Shown: positions 55,301-64,000 of the stretch, in pieces | Layout of the letters: every line of letters starts with the position of its first letter | Position numbering within the stretch: position 1 is the stretch's first letter | Source of the DNA: Astropecten irregularis | Taxonomy: Eukaryota > Echinodermata > Asteroidea > Paxillosida > Astropectinidae | Length of the DNA stretch: 64,000 nucleotides | Reading direction: 5' to 3' | NCBI GenBank assembly: GCA_963971285.1 | Contig: OZ020254.1 | Coordinates: 16,274,932-16,338,931 of the forward strand | The notes under the pieces: model-generated | What the model was told of the DNA's origin: nothing | What the model saw: the letters and a program-made list of their open reading frames with translations, nothing else | Database searches by the model: none | Position numbers and translations under genes: made by a program

Positions 55301-58300
55301 GGTTGGAATACCCCATACAATTTACTTACATCATGTTAGTTAAAAAAAAAAAGTGAAAAAAAAAGAGAACTAGCATGTTTAATACTGTAGTGGGAAAAAT
55401 AGGATAATTAAATATCTGGAAACCACTTTAAAAAAAGGAACCCTATAACCGGTTTATTTTTTTAATGACAGCGCTAGCTACATTATGCTACAATGATCGT
55501 TGCGACAATGCTACGTTTCTGAGGTTTATGGTTTCATCGATGTAGCTTCTACATGCTTGTTTAGAATAATAGCGATATTTTGGTGCTGCCACAGTTGATA
55601 TTAATCCCTGAAAATGAATCCTTGTGTGCGTAATTTATTATGATGTTATTTATATAGGATCTGCATCCAATTGCATTGAATGATTCATTTTCGTTTTTGT
55701 TCTGTTAATTGTTCATTTGCTGATAGGTACCATCAAGTGCATCTGCTGGTCAATATCAAAGACCCATCACATCACCCACAGGAAAAGGTAATTATTTCAA
55801 CCTCAATTGTGACTTAATTTGGACAAATCTAGGTTAAAGTGGTTATAAAGATCGAAAAAGGTTGTGGATATATCCATTCCCCGTGGGGGTAGCGTGCATG
55901 CACCTACTGGCATACACCTAGGGGTCTCTTGGCCATGTTGTCTGTCGTACAACGGGGTCTGGTCACCAGACAAGAAGCACGATCGCGAAGACACTTGGCC
56001 ACTCACTCGCTTTACCGTCGGTGTGCGTCGGTGATCGGTGTGCTTGGGCTTGTTGTATGTGGTGCTGGTCAGGCAGGCTGCCATCAAGCTCTCTGATGGT
56101 GCTGTGGTGCTAGAGGCTGTTCAGGTAGGTGAGCAGGTGTTCAGATTGGTCCTGCCGTGCAATTTTATTTTATTTTATTACCTTTATTGCACAGAAACAT
56201 TAAAAGACACGTAGTGCAAGAGGGAAGCCCCGAACAGGCACACAGGCCCACAAAATGGGGACCCTTTACAACATCAAAAACCAAGAGACAGACTGACAAA
56301 GGACAGGCACAATTAACAGGCAAACAACCGAGGACAAAGATAAAATAATAATCCTAGTATAAAAAAATGTTAAAAGATGGGAGATACTACTTATTAAAAC
56401 TCCGGCAAGATATAGGAGATATGATAAAAAAATTAATAATAAACAGGTAAAGAGAACCCCAAATTTCACCCGTCAGTAGCTGGATTGTGTATCAATGGCT
56501 TGTGTGGTAGTGCTTGAAAAGACCTTGTTTAAAAAAAGAAAACTCTTGGGAATTTCTTATGTTAGATGGGATTTCGTTCCAGGAATTGTATATGCGGTTA
56601 AAAAAGGTTTGCCTAAAAATACCAGTTTTACATTTGTTGGGAATAAGAGTAATTGAAACGGAAGATCTCAAATTGTGAGAATCAGTGTTGCGGAAGCTAA
56701 CCTTGTCATCAATTATAATAGATGTCAAATTCTGGAGGCCCTTGAAAAAAAGGACATTATCTTTGAGTTTACGACGATTTTCTAGGCTGAGGAGGTCTAA
56801 ATCTTTTAGCCGCTCCTCATACGGGGCAGAACTCCTAAGAATAAATTTAGTGGCACGCCTCTGGACTTTTTCAATGGCATTATTAAGACCTTTAGCACTA
56901 GGATTCCAGATCTCGGACCCGTATTCCAAAATGGGTCTAACATGTGCTAAATAAAGAGTTTTACGTGTCGCAATATCGTAAACATCGAAACAAGTGTGCC
57001 TGATCATACCTAGAATGCGATTGGCTTTGCAAACCATTTTGTTGATGTGCAACTTCCAACTCAAATTGTTGGTCACCATAATACCAAGATCATTCATATT
57101 ATCAACAAATAGTAAACTATGGTTGCCAAGTTTATAATCAAAAGGGGCAACATGATGGTGTTTACGGGTTTTGACAGGTAGCACAACACATTTGTTAACA
57201 TTGAAGTCAATATCCCAATTTATACTCCAATTAAAAATAGCATCGAGATCAGTTTGCAGGGCCCTTTGGTCATCATTGGTTGTTATGGCGCGATAACATT
57301 TTACATCATCAGCAAAAAGTGCAATTCGTGTATCTGGCGAGACACAATTTGGCATATCATTGATAAAAACAACAAAAAGCAATGGTCCTAAGATTGAACC
57401 CTGTGGAATTCCGGAGGTGACAGGTAACCAGTTTGAGTGGGAACCATTGATGACCACTCTCTGCAATCTTCCCTCTAGGTAGTTATGGAACCATGCAAGG
57501 AGTGTGCCACCAATGCCAGCACACCTGAGCTTCTCAATAAGCTTAGAATGATTGACGGTGTCAAAGGCCTTTGAGAAGTCCAGATAAACCACATCAGTGT
57601 CCCACCCCCTGTCGTAATTAGACCCAAGATTGTGGGTAAATTCAACTTATTGTGTGGTGCAAGAACGATTAGGCATAAATCCATGTTGGCAGTCACATAT
57701 AAGTGGTTGCAGAAATGGTAAAATTTGCTTATGAATACACCGTTCAAGGACTTTGGAAACCAGGCTAAGCAAGGATATAGGACGGTAATTCACAACACAG
57801 CTTTTGTCCCCCTTTTTGAAAACTGGGGTGACATTTGCGAGTTTCCAGTCAGAGGGAACTTTGCCTTGCCTAAGAGAAGCATTAAAAATTGCAGTGAGTG
57901 AAAATGAAAGAAGGTGTCATCGACGAACCGTTTCCACACAAATCCATGGGTCGGCACATAGGGACGCCATTACGAATTTTCGAGAAAATTGACCTACAAA
58001 GTTACAACGCCAACGAAGTTTTCAAGCTGGAATTTGCTCGCCTCTTGAGCATCATGCCTGATCGTGAGGTCGTAATTCTTGCTGAGCTTTTTCCTGATAG
58101 TGATTCAGACATGGAATCAACTAGTTCAGAAGATCCCAGTGATATCAGCAGTGATTCTTATGATGATTTTTTTACGCTACGAACTCAGCTGGTTCAAGTG
58201 CCACAACACCGTACAGGGAGCGGGCCAAGCCAACACCGCGGCACCGGGCCGAGTGCGACTGGAGCCCGCGGTGTCATGGCGGTGGCCGTGGTGGTGGCCG

Positions 58301-61300
58301 CAGTGGACTTCGCGGTGCTCAGACACGCAATTTGTGATATTGTGCAAATAATAAAACAAGTACATAATAATTTGTACATGGTTGGAAAGATCATTTCAGT
58401 GGCTTCAAGGTTTGTGCATAAAGTTTTTTCCCATGATAATTCCTTCATACTGAAAATCGAGTTTGAAAATAACATTTATTCTGAGCTGCATTTTGTGTGT
58501 GTGTGCAAAAAAAACGTGGGACAGGGCAGTGTACTGTGCACAAACAATGTGGGCACCACAGGACGCATGGTAATAAACAATGTGATGGGGCTGAAAGGGT
58601 TAACTCTGTACGCGTCGTAAGTTTTATGAAATCGGCCCCTAGTCCTCCAAAGAAGCAGTAGCACTCTAATGTATCTTTTTTTTGTCCATTTTCATAATTC
58701 CCAACAGATCAAAGTGGCTGGCCGCACCAGCGCAAAACTGACATCAAGTATGGGCATAAAAAATCTGCATCGCAAAAACCAGGCACCACAGGGAATCAAG
58801 AGAGGCCATTGCCAAAGGATGCCCATCAGTTTCAGGGTCCTATTGCTAGAGGAAATGCTACAGGAGATAACCAGGGCAAGAACACTGGTAAAAAGGGAAG
58901 GAAAAAACAAAAGTGTGGTGCAGGAAGAGCAAGCTTGACTGAAGATTCCCTGAACCCTGGAGGAGAAAACCAAAAGGTATTTATAAACTCCTCAAAAAAA
59001 GTTCTGCAATTCAAGTTTGAGAGATGATATTTTTTTTTGTTACTGATCTATGAACAGTGAAATCAGTATCATTGGAAAGCTTGAATATTCCTCTTTACAA
59101 TGATGTGTCATTTGTTATGCTTATGTAACCGTGGAATACACAGTTCTGATAAATATGCAGAAATGTCAACAATGAAATGTTGCAATGTTTTCAGTAGTGA
59201 ATTCCTAATTGTTTCGAGGATAAACTGAGTTAAATGAATGGTGTTGATGCACTGATATGTGAAAGCACGGTCCAAACATGGTTTGTTCTCATTTTGCATT
59301 TTTCAACATTTCATTTCTGACTATTCCCTTTATTCAAATGCACATTCCATAAAATACATAATTACAATAGTTGGCACATGTGTCATTGTAAAGATGAATA
59401 ATCATGCTTTCCAATGATACCAGTTTCATCTGTTCATAGATCAGTAACAAAAAGGATATCATCCCTCAAACTTGAGTTGCAGAACTTGAGTTGCAGAGTT
59501 TATAAAAAAAATATAAGAGTGAGAAGGTGACAGCCAACTTGTTTGTAGTTGTTTCTCATGATTGTAGTTTTGCTAATTAATTGGTTTATTGATTTTTGAA
59601 TGCAGTGGTACATGTATATGTGTGGAATGATAGCCTAGCTCTGACCAGTGACCAAACAAAGATAATTGAGAATTTTTGACACCTGAAATTTTTCAAATCT
59701 CACTTCAGTTGTTTTCCTTTGTTCATCTTTAAATATTAATCATCAAATATAACCACAAGGGAAACTGACTGGACTAATTTGAAGTCTTAAAAAAATGAGC
59801 AAAGAAAAATTGATTTGTGCGGAATTTAAACCAGCGGCTGCTTGAATACTGTATCGCAACTCTATGTACTATATTGGGGTCTCCTTTAGTTATAGTCATT
59901 TTATCTTTGTTCGTTTGGCAGTCAGAAGTCATGAAACCACTCGCATACCGCCATATCTCAATTTCTTAAGATTTGCACAGCGTTAACAATGCTCGACCTG
60001 AGAAACAGTACATGGGGGATCACTTAAAGAGGATGCAGCTTTTAATCAATATAATCATCAAATAACCACAAGGGAAATTGACTGGATAAATTCTAAATCA
60101 TTGAATTGTGAACGAGGACAAAAATGACAGGAAACAAGATTCGAACCAGCAACCTCCGAAATATCCTTTAGATTTAGCAATATGTGAGTGGTTTCATGGC
60201 TTCTGACTGCCAAACGGACAAAGAGAATTGACTTTTAGGGACACCACCAACATAGGGCTGGATGGCTCAGTTGGTAAGAGCGCTGGTACGGTATTCCAGA
60301 GGTTTTTTTTCTTTGTTCACTTTTCAATATCTTAATCTTTAAATGACGAATATCAATCTAGTCAGTTTCCCTTATGGTTATATGTTGATTTCTTGTTAAA
60401 TTCCACAACAAAGTAAATCACTGATTGAGATTTCTCAGTATTTCTGGATTGAATTTGGCTATTTTCTTCATTCTTCATATCACAGGTTGTTTCACAAGAT
60501 AAACAGGAATCACCAGGACATGATGTTGATGATGAACAGACACTTGAAGTGAAGGGCTTCAAGCCATCTACGGACCATGAAATGCTCAAGATGTATTTTG
60601 AGAATAAAAGGCGTTCTGGAGGAGGTGAAGTCAAGACTCTTGTTCCAGATAGCAAGACCGGAGCCATCAGAATAACATTTAAAGAACCAGACGGTAATTA
60701 TATTTATGTTTAAGGCAGTGTTGGAGTACTCGTACTCGAACTCGGACTTGAGCACAACTCGAGTACCAATAAGTACTCGGCCCGTACTCGTAATTTTGTA
60801 CTCGGACTCATCCCCGAACGCGACAAATTGTACTCGATGAAGTTGATCCCAATTGCAAGTACTCGAAAGAAAATTCAGATTTTTGATATTCATTTTTTGA
60901 TACTAAACTTATCAAAATAATGATGAATTTATTGTGTTATCTGCTCTATGCAGCACATGATGTAGTATCCCTGGTGCACATTTTTGTATCATCCTATTCC
61001 TATAGAACACTACAAAATACACCAGCAAAATAAATTGCAACTTTCTTTCCATGGGCTGCATTTTGCATTCATCTCACCTGTCAGTGTCGCACCCAGGGGG
61101 AGGGGGGGCTCGGGGTGCTTGAGCGCCCCCCCCAAGAGGGTCCCTAAAAAAAAAATTTTAAAAAGGGGGAGAGGGAAAGGGAGAGGGGGAGGGGGGGGGG
61201 GCACAAAATGTTTGTTGGGTGTTTTGTGGGAGAACAGTTTTCTTTGAGCCCCCCCCCCCCCCCCCCAAAGACAAAATCCTGGGTGCGGCGGTGCCATTTT

Positions 61301-63314
61301 ATAATTAACAAGGCGAGGAAAGATCTTATACGTGGGAGAGAGGTTGTGCACATGTATTGTACACAAACTGACAAATGCGTCACATTCTCTAATGGGCGCA
61401 TGGCACAATGTTCTAGTTTTAAAATGTTCTTGGGATGTACTCGATGTCTTTGTACTCGCACTTGGCCCGTACTCGGACTCTGAAAAACTCGAACTCGTTT
61501 TGTTTTGCCCAGGACTCGATTACAAAGTACTCGGCACTGTGTATACTAATTAAAACTTGGTACTCGACTACAACACTGGTTTAAAGTAAAGTACAGGATT
61601 GGTAACATACCCAGGCAGAAATGAACGTTCCCAGATTTACGTATAACTTTCAGGGTATGAAGATGGTGAAGAATATTTCCACCTGAAATGCTGTATTTAT
61701 CAAGAAATGAGTCAATTAAAGACCAAAAACAGTTATGATCTCGGGGTAAGATCAAACATGTCAAAACCATTCTTTATGATTTAAAAGAAGAATTGAGGCG
61801 GATTTTCGCTATTTCCTCGTGACTCATGTGTCCGATTGAGCACATATTTTTACAGGTGTTATTTCATATGGGGGAATAGGTGGCAAGTGCGTTAGGCACT
61901 CGCCTCTCACCAATGTGGCCTGGGTTCAAATCCGGCCAGGGTCATATGTGAGTAGAGTTGTGCGTTGGTTCTCTCCTATGCTACGAGGGTTTTTCTCCAG
62001 GTGATCCGGTTTTCCTCCCTCCACAAAAATCAAACACTTTCGATCTCAGGCTGTACTCCGTGATCATTTATATGGGTTGATGTGGCTGGCAGTCAAGGGC
62101 GCCCATGAAAGCCTGCTACTCGATCACGTTGAAGTCGCATCTTTCGCAATTCAGCACCCCAGCTGCGAGTAATTAAGGATGATTAGCCTCCCAAATTATT
62201 ATTATTATTATTCTGGCACATATTGGATAAGACAAAGTGACTGAGTGATGTGAGTGCTGTCTTGTGACCTTTACCAATCATGTATTATACATTTACAAGT
62301 GATTGTTTTTCCCTTTATTATCACCATCAGTGGCCTCAAGAGTATGTGACAAGCCGAAGCATAGCCTTGAAAATGCTACATTGATAGTGAAACTCATCAT
62401 GAAGAGGAAGGAATGTCCGGTCAAACAGCAATGTCTGCTCCTGCAAGGAATACCCGATGGCTGCCCTTCGGAACACTTAGTGATGTTTGTGGAAAATATG
62501 TCAGACATTGATTTTCCCACACTAGAGTATGGTGAGATGCCTGGAACAGCCTTATGTACATTCCCACAGGATATTGAAGGTAAATTGCATGTTTGAAAAC
62601 AGAATATATGGCTTTTGTCTTAGTAGCAGTTGCTGCTGTTAACATTGTTTAAGGGCATGTATGATTGGTAAAGGTGACAGAGCAGCTGCAGGCTGCTCAT
62701 AATTTGATTTGTCATGGAATAAAAACAAACCTGTGTTATTTTAACGGTGAAAAACTGTTGCAATTGTTATGCCAAATTGTGAGGACTGAAATAGCTGTCT
62801 CATTTTTGATCTTCCGAAGATCAAAAATGTTTTGGTGTTTGGATAAACTCTTTGCTGGATAAATTATATACAGCATTTCAGGCAGAAAAGTTTTCACAGT
62901 ATGTTTCGCCATTACCATCTTCATACCCTGTAAGTTATACACAAGTTGTACATGAACATTTCTGTTTTGATTTGTTACCAATGTTGTACGCCCCTTAATG
63001 ACGGATTCAAACTAATAATTGAAATGGGCTATGTACCATAATTATCCACGTATAATTAGCGCACTTTTCTTCACAACCGCAACAAAGTTAATTTCCTTCT
63101 GATTTTCGAATATCGCGGTATATCTGATTGCGGTATTAAGTGTAAACACGGTGTTAGTGATTGCACTTTTCTGTTTGGGTATCTGATGCAATGTCCTTAA
63201 TTTCCATGAACGCAGATCTTGATAAAGTCATTCGAAAGATCTCATCCAAAGAAGTGAGAGGAAGCTTCTTGACAGTAGACAAGGTCCATGAATGTGACTG
63301 CATTCTAGTATCTG
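49093..63314 (+). CDS. PARP14/PARP10-like protein with repeated RRM-like modules, 5' part of gene
   Basis: Eight plus-strand exons: 49093-49327, 52153-52310, 53369-53497, 55727-55787, 58708-58976, 60486-60693, 62331-62579, 63216-63314. Every junction is GT-AG and every phase agrees (1, 0, 0, 1, 0, 1, 1, 1), giving 469 residues plus one base before the window ends. Layout: RRM-like module 1 (exons 1-2), a low-complexity Ser/Lys-rich linker (exons 3-5), RRM-like module 2 (exons 6-7) and module 3 (exons 7-8). Several N-terminal RRM modules are typical of PARP14 and PARP10, mono-ADP-ribosyltransferases of antiviral responses. The macro and catalytic domains would lie to the right, so the name is provisional; a second DTX3L-type or RBM43-type protein is possible. 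Confidence 0.7.
49645..50412. mobile_element. Non-autonomous DNA transposon, family U (AAGGCCTTTTCACAC termini)
   Basis: About 770 bp in PARP14-like intron 1. Inverted ends are AAGGCCTTTTCACACTA and GTGTGAAAAGGCCTTT. Subterminal copies of ACACGTGTCGGACCCGTG-like words occur on both strands. No transposase frame. Confidence 0.8.
50418..50505 (-). mobile_element. tRNA-derived SINE fragment
   Basis: AAGGGAAACTAACTGGATTA and GAGCGGGATTCGAACTGGCC match the tail and B box of the SINE in reverse. Confidence 0.6.
50970..51549. repeat. GACTCGGCCTCAGCCTCGGAG minisatellite with internal strand flips
   Basis: The unit ACTCGGCCTCAGCCTCGGAG plus ACCCATG reads forward at 50970-51110, reversed at about 51118-51365 and forward again at 51366-51535. 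The right edge GATACAACACTG is the inverted terminus of the hAT-like elements at 2945 and 60716, so the array may be the body of a truncated member. Confidence 0.85.
51965..52095 (+). mobile_element. tRNA-derived SINE tail fragment
   Basis: AACTCCAGTCAATTTTTCTT, TGTTCACTTTTCC and GTCAGTTTCCCTTGTGGTTA. It ends about 60 bp before PARP14-like exon 2. Confidence 0.6.
52500..52780. mobile_element. Possible diverged family F element
   Basis: CG-rich stretch with CGTTCAAGTACTTTCC and GACCTACTCGAATGCACG toward its ends and paired words such as TACGGGTCACG and CGAGCAGGGTCAC. The inverted match is weak. Confidence 0.25.
53369..58976 (+). CDS. PARP14-like exons 3-5: low-complexity linker
   Basis: Exon 3 (53369-53497, 43 codons, acidic/Ser-rich: SESTCTSDEDMYGAGCDVS), exon 4 (55727-55787, only 61 nt: VPSSASAGQYQRPITSPTGK) and exon 5 (58708-58976, Lys/Gly/Gln-rich with NTGKKGRKKQK). 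No domain is recognised. The phases (0 to 0, 0 to 1, 1 to 0) fit the flanking exons exactly, and all acceptors and donors are canonical. The basic patch could bind RNA or act as a nuclear localisation signal; this is inference. Confidence 0.7.
53728..54704. mobile_element. Non-autonomous DNA transposon, family V (GGCCTCAAATTT termini)
   Basis: Ends CTGGCCTCAAATTTTAGGGC and GTGAAATTTGAGGCCTA. GGGGCACNGCGGCCAA words are repeated near both ends. The middle (about 53950-54430) is less repetitive and carries a 142-codon minus-strand frame (53950-54378) with no domain I recognise. It lies in PARP14-like intron 3. Confidence 0.6.
54705..55726. other. PARP14-like intron 3, remainder
   Basis: A G-rich run at 55260-55300 and short poly-A runs. 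No coding segment or defined repeat. Confidence 0.4.
56161..57900 (-). mobile_element. 5'-truncated non-LTR retrotransposon (LINE), antisense in PARP14-like intron 4
   Basis: The minus strand encodes the reverse transcriptase C-terminal two thirds: ANVTPVFKKGDKSCVVNYRP, VYLDFSKAFDTVNH, GIPQGSILGPLLFVVFINDM, the catalytic box FADDVK, then LGIMVTNNLSWKLHI and the thumb region to a stop at 56492. The 3' end carries an AATAAAGG-like word and a short TAAAATAAAAT tail next to 56161. The reading frame enters at about 57900, so the 5' part (ORF1, endonuclease) is missing. The FADD box and layout fit the CR1/L2/Jockey group. Confidence 0.88.
56492..57897 (-). pseudogene. Reverse transcriptase frame interrupted by one stop codon
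   Basis: The frame is open from about 57897 to the stop at 56492 except for one in-frame TAA (plus-strand TTA at 57647-57649), falling after RSCTTQ and before VEFTHNLGSN. Otherwise it looks intact, so the insertion seems fairly young. The missing N-terminus and the stop mean that it cannot make an active enzyme. Confidence 0.85.
57898..58608 (+). mobile_element. Possible internally deleted piggyBac-like element
   Basis: An open frame from 57898 encodes an acidic segment (LAELFPDSDSDMESTSSEDP) followed, in another frame at about 58262-58332, by an RGG-like stretch (PRCHGGGRGGGRSGLRG). An acidic N-terminus followed by Gly/Arg repeats is common at the start of piggyBac transposases. The block ends GGGGCTGAAAGGG next to TTAA (58600-58603), as piggyBac ends do. 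No catalytic DDD domain is present, and the left end was lost where the LINE inserted. An alternative is an unrelated acidic exon of the host gene, but no splice sites fit. Confidence 0.3.
58982..59507. mobile_element. Foldback element starting at the exon 5 donor of the PARP14-like gene
   Basis: The left arm (58982-59130: TTATAAACTC, CTGCAATTCAAGTTTGAG, GTTACTGATCTATGAACAG, CATTGGAAAGC) and right arm (59350-59507: GCTTTCCAATG, CTGTTCATAGATCAGTAAC, CTCAAACTTGAGTTGCAG, GAGTTTATAA) are inverted copies of about 150 bp around a 220-bp middle. The left arm begins 6 bp after the exon boundary at 58976. Confidence 0.8.
59640..60385. mobile_element. Pile-up of tRNA-derived SINE copies in both orientations
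   Basis: About 59740-60045 and 60046-60165 are reverse copies (CACAAGGGAAACTGACTGG, TCGAACCAGCAACCTCC). 60166-60385 is forward (GTGGTTTCATGGCTTCTGAC, GGACACCACCAACATAGGGC, GGATGGCTCAGTTGG) with a B box lost by a deletion after 60300. It lies in PARP14-like intron 5. Confidence 0.7.
60486..63314 (+). CDS. PARP14-like exons 6-8: RRM-like modules 2 and 3
   Basis: Module 2: TLEVKGFKPSTDHEMLKMYF (strand 1, helix 1), ENKRRSGGGEVKTLV (strand 2), GAIRITFKEPD (strand 3), then across the intron VASRVCDKPKHSLENATLIV (helix 2, strand 4). The YFENKRRSGGGEV segment is typical of the PARP10/PARP14 RRM group. Module 3: CLLLQGIPDGCPSEHLVMFV, MPGTALCTFPQDIE, then across the next intron DLDKVIRKISSKEVRGSFLT. 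Exon coordinates are 60486-60693, 62331-62579 and 63216-63314. Exon 8 ends in phase 1 at TCTG/GTAAGT and the gene continues to the right. Confidence 0.82.
60716..61578. mobile_element. hAT-like element with ACTCG simple-sequence ends
   Basis: Starts CAGTGTTGGAGTACTCG and ends CGACTACAACACTG, flanked by GTTTAAGG (60708-60715) and GTTTAAAG (61579-61586), a 7/8 match for an 8-bp target duplication. Subterminal DNA is made of TACTCG/ACTCGG words. The centre is interrupted by other DNA, including a G/C-homopolymer element at 61083-61302. Same type as 2945-4756. Confidence 0.7.
61083..61302. repeat. Inverted G/C-rich repeat with homopolymer runs
   Basis: GTCGCACCCAGGGGGAGGGG at left and CCTGGGTGCGGCG at right flank runs of G and C up to about 16 bases. 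The exact run lengths may be unreliable. Confidence 0.5.
61579..62294 (+). mobile_element. TTAA-type MITE, family B, split by a SINE
   Basis: The left part 61582-61866 (AAAGTACAGGATTGGTAACATACCC) and the right part 62214-62294 (GGCACATATTGGATAAGAC ... CCAATCATGTATTATAC) are one family B copy interrupted by the SINE at 61867-62213. Confidence 0.75.
61867..62213 (+). mobile_element. Second tRNA-derived SINE family with ATT-repeat tail
   Basis: GTGGCAAGTGCGTTAGGCAC (A-box-like), GGGTTCAAATCCGGCC (B box), then GTGAGTAGAGTTGTGCG, GTGCTACGAGGG-like and CCGGTTTTCCTCCCTCC words of a conserved SINE centre, and a terminal (ATT)n run at about 62197-62213. It is inserted into a family B MITE. Confidence 0.75.
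62649..62998 (-). mobile_element. TTAA-flanked MITE, family C
   Basis: TTAAGGGCATGTATGATTGG at left and CCAATGTTGTACGCCCCTTAA at right. It has a GATCTTCCGAAGATC core. It lies in PARP14-like intron 7. Confidence 0.75.
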
Positions 63315-63374
63315 GTAAGTGGACAACACTTGAACCCTTTTACAAGTGTATGTACATGAGTGCACTGCTTAAAA

Positions 63375-63905
63375 TATTTAAAGTTTTTGTCAAAGAAATG
63401 CAGATTCATGGACAAACTCATGAAGGAAGATACAGTAACAGTCATAAATGAAATTTCCAGTCCCATACGATGCCCACTTTTTGAAAAAACAGTCAGAAAC
63501 ACCCCGCATTTAAAAACAAATTTCACTGGATGTTTTATTTTCCGAAGATCAAAATTGTGTTTGGTTAATGGGAGACTTTGGAGAACCGGTCTTCAAGTCA
63601 ACAGTGCACGCGATTGTGAGCATTTTTTTTTTTTTTTTTTTTTTTATGAAAAATCGCCAATCACAAGGCCCAAAACAGGCCACTCGAGGTGATGGCTAAA
63701 ACGAGGAGAGAAGGGAACAAAGAAGAAGAGCATGCACACGTTGTTTTGCACGTGCGTTGTTGTGCGTACGCGTGATTTGAAGACCGGTTTTCCAAAGTCT
63801 CCCATTGGTTTTACTCTTTTCTGGATAATTACAGCATTTCAAGCAGAACATTTTTAACGCTATATATGTTTCTACCAGCACCAACTTTATACCCTGTATG
63901 TTTTA
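63375..63905. mobile_element. Family A fragment followed by other MITE-derived DNA
   Basis: 63378-63495 matches family A (GTTTTTGTCAAAGAAATGC, CATACGATGCCCACTTTTTG). 63530-63905 holds an inverted pair, GGGAGACTTTGGAGAACCGG and ACCGGTTTTCCAAAGTCTCC, around a T run (63624-63645), and ends like family C (TATACCCTGTATG). Confidence 0.6.
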
Positions 63906-64000
63906 GATAAATCTCCCCCACCTCAAATATTGGGGGGATATTTCCCTCCCCCCATCCCCCGTGATTGACACCCATGTTACAGAGCAATATTTTGATATCA

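Overview
The window is animal nuclear DNA. Genes are broken into short exons with GT-AG introns, and most of the space is introns and intergenic DNA filled with small transposable elements and minisatellites. The frequent TAGGCCTA and ACATGTACATG words, the many short inverted-repeat elements, a tRNA-derived SINE and the gene content suggest a marine invertebrate deuterostome, with an echinoderm or hemichordate most likely. This is a judgement from style, not a species identification.

Four protein-coding loci can be supported. (1) 1051-1216, minus strand: the first coding exon of mitochondrial ornithine aminotransferase (OAT); the rest lies beyond the left edge. (2) 13037-24833, plus strand: a complete 11-exon gene whose phases all agree (642 residues). 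It encodes an N-terminal PH domain split over four exons, a proline- and serine-rich docking region with a YVNL motif, and two C-terminal PDZ-like segments. It looks like a GAB/DOK-style signalling adaptor, but I cannot name it. (3) 32674-42749, minus strand: a complete 5-exon DTX3L-like E3 ubiquitin ligase (1037 residues) with an RRM-like N-terminus, KH-like segments, a 31-residue coding minisatellite, a macro domain, a C3HC4 RING finger and a Deltex C-terminal domain. (4) 49093 to beyond the right edge, plus strand: eight exons of a gene with at least three RRM-like modules of the PARP14/PARP10 kind. The catalytic end is outside the window.

Genes 3 and 4 are divergent, 6.3 kb apart, and begin with related modules. 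In mammals DTX3L, PARP9, PARP14 and PARP15 form one immune-induced cluster, so this looks like an invertebrate version of that neighbourhood. The DTX3L-like protein carries its own macro domain, a job done by the separate PARP9 partner in mammals. Two matches to the NF-kB consensus lie about 350-430 bp before the start of gene 4. A 240-bp near-perfect inverted repeat with a 7-nt loop sits in intron 1 of gene 3.

Layout: 1-13 kb is OAT exon 1 and dense MITEs; 13-25 kb is the adaptor gene; 25-32.6 kb is gene-poor with two minisatellites; 32.7-42.7 kb is the DTX3L-like gene, with a 44-bp x ~42 minisatellite in intron 2; 42.7-49 kb is the repeat-rich intergenic spacer; 49-64 kb is the PARP14-like gene, whose introns hold a LINE reverse transcriptase, hAT-like, foldback and TTAA-targeting elements and SINEs. 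Repeat boundaries are read by eye and may be off by several bases.
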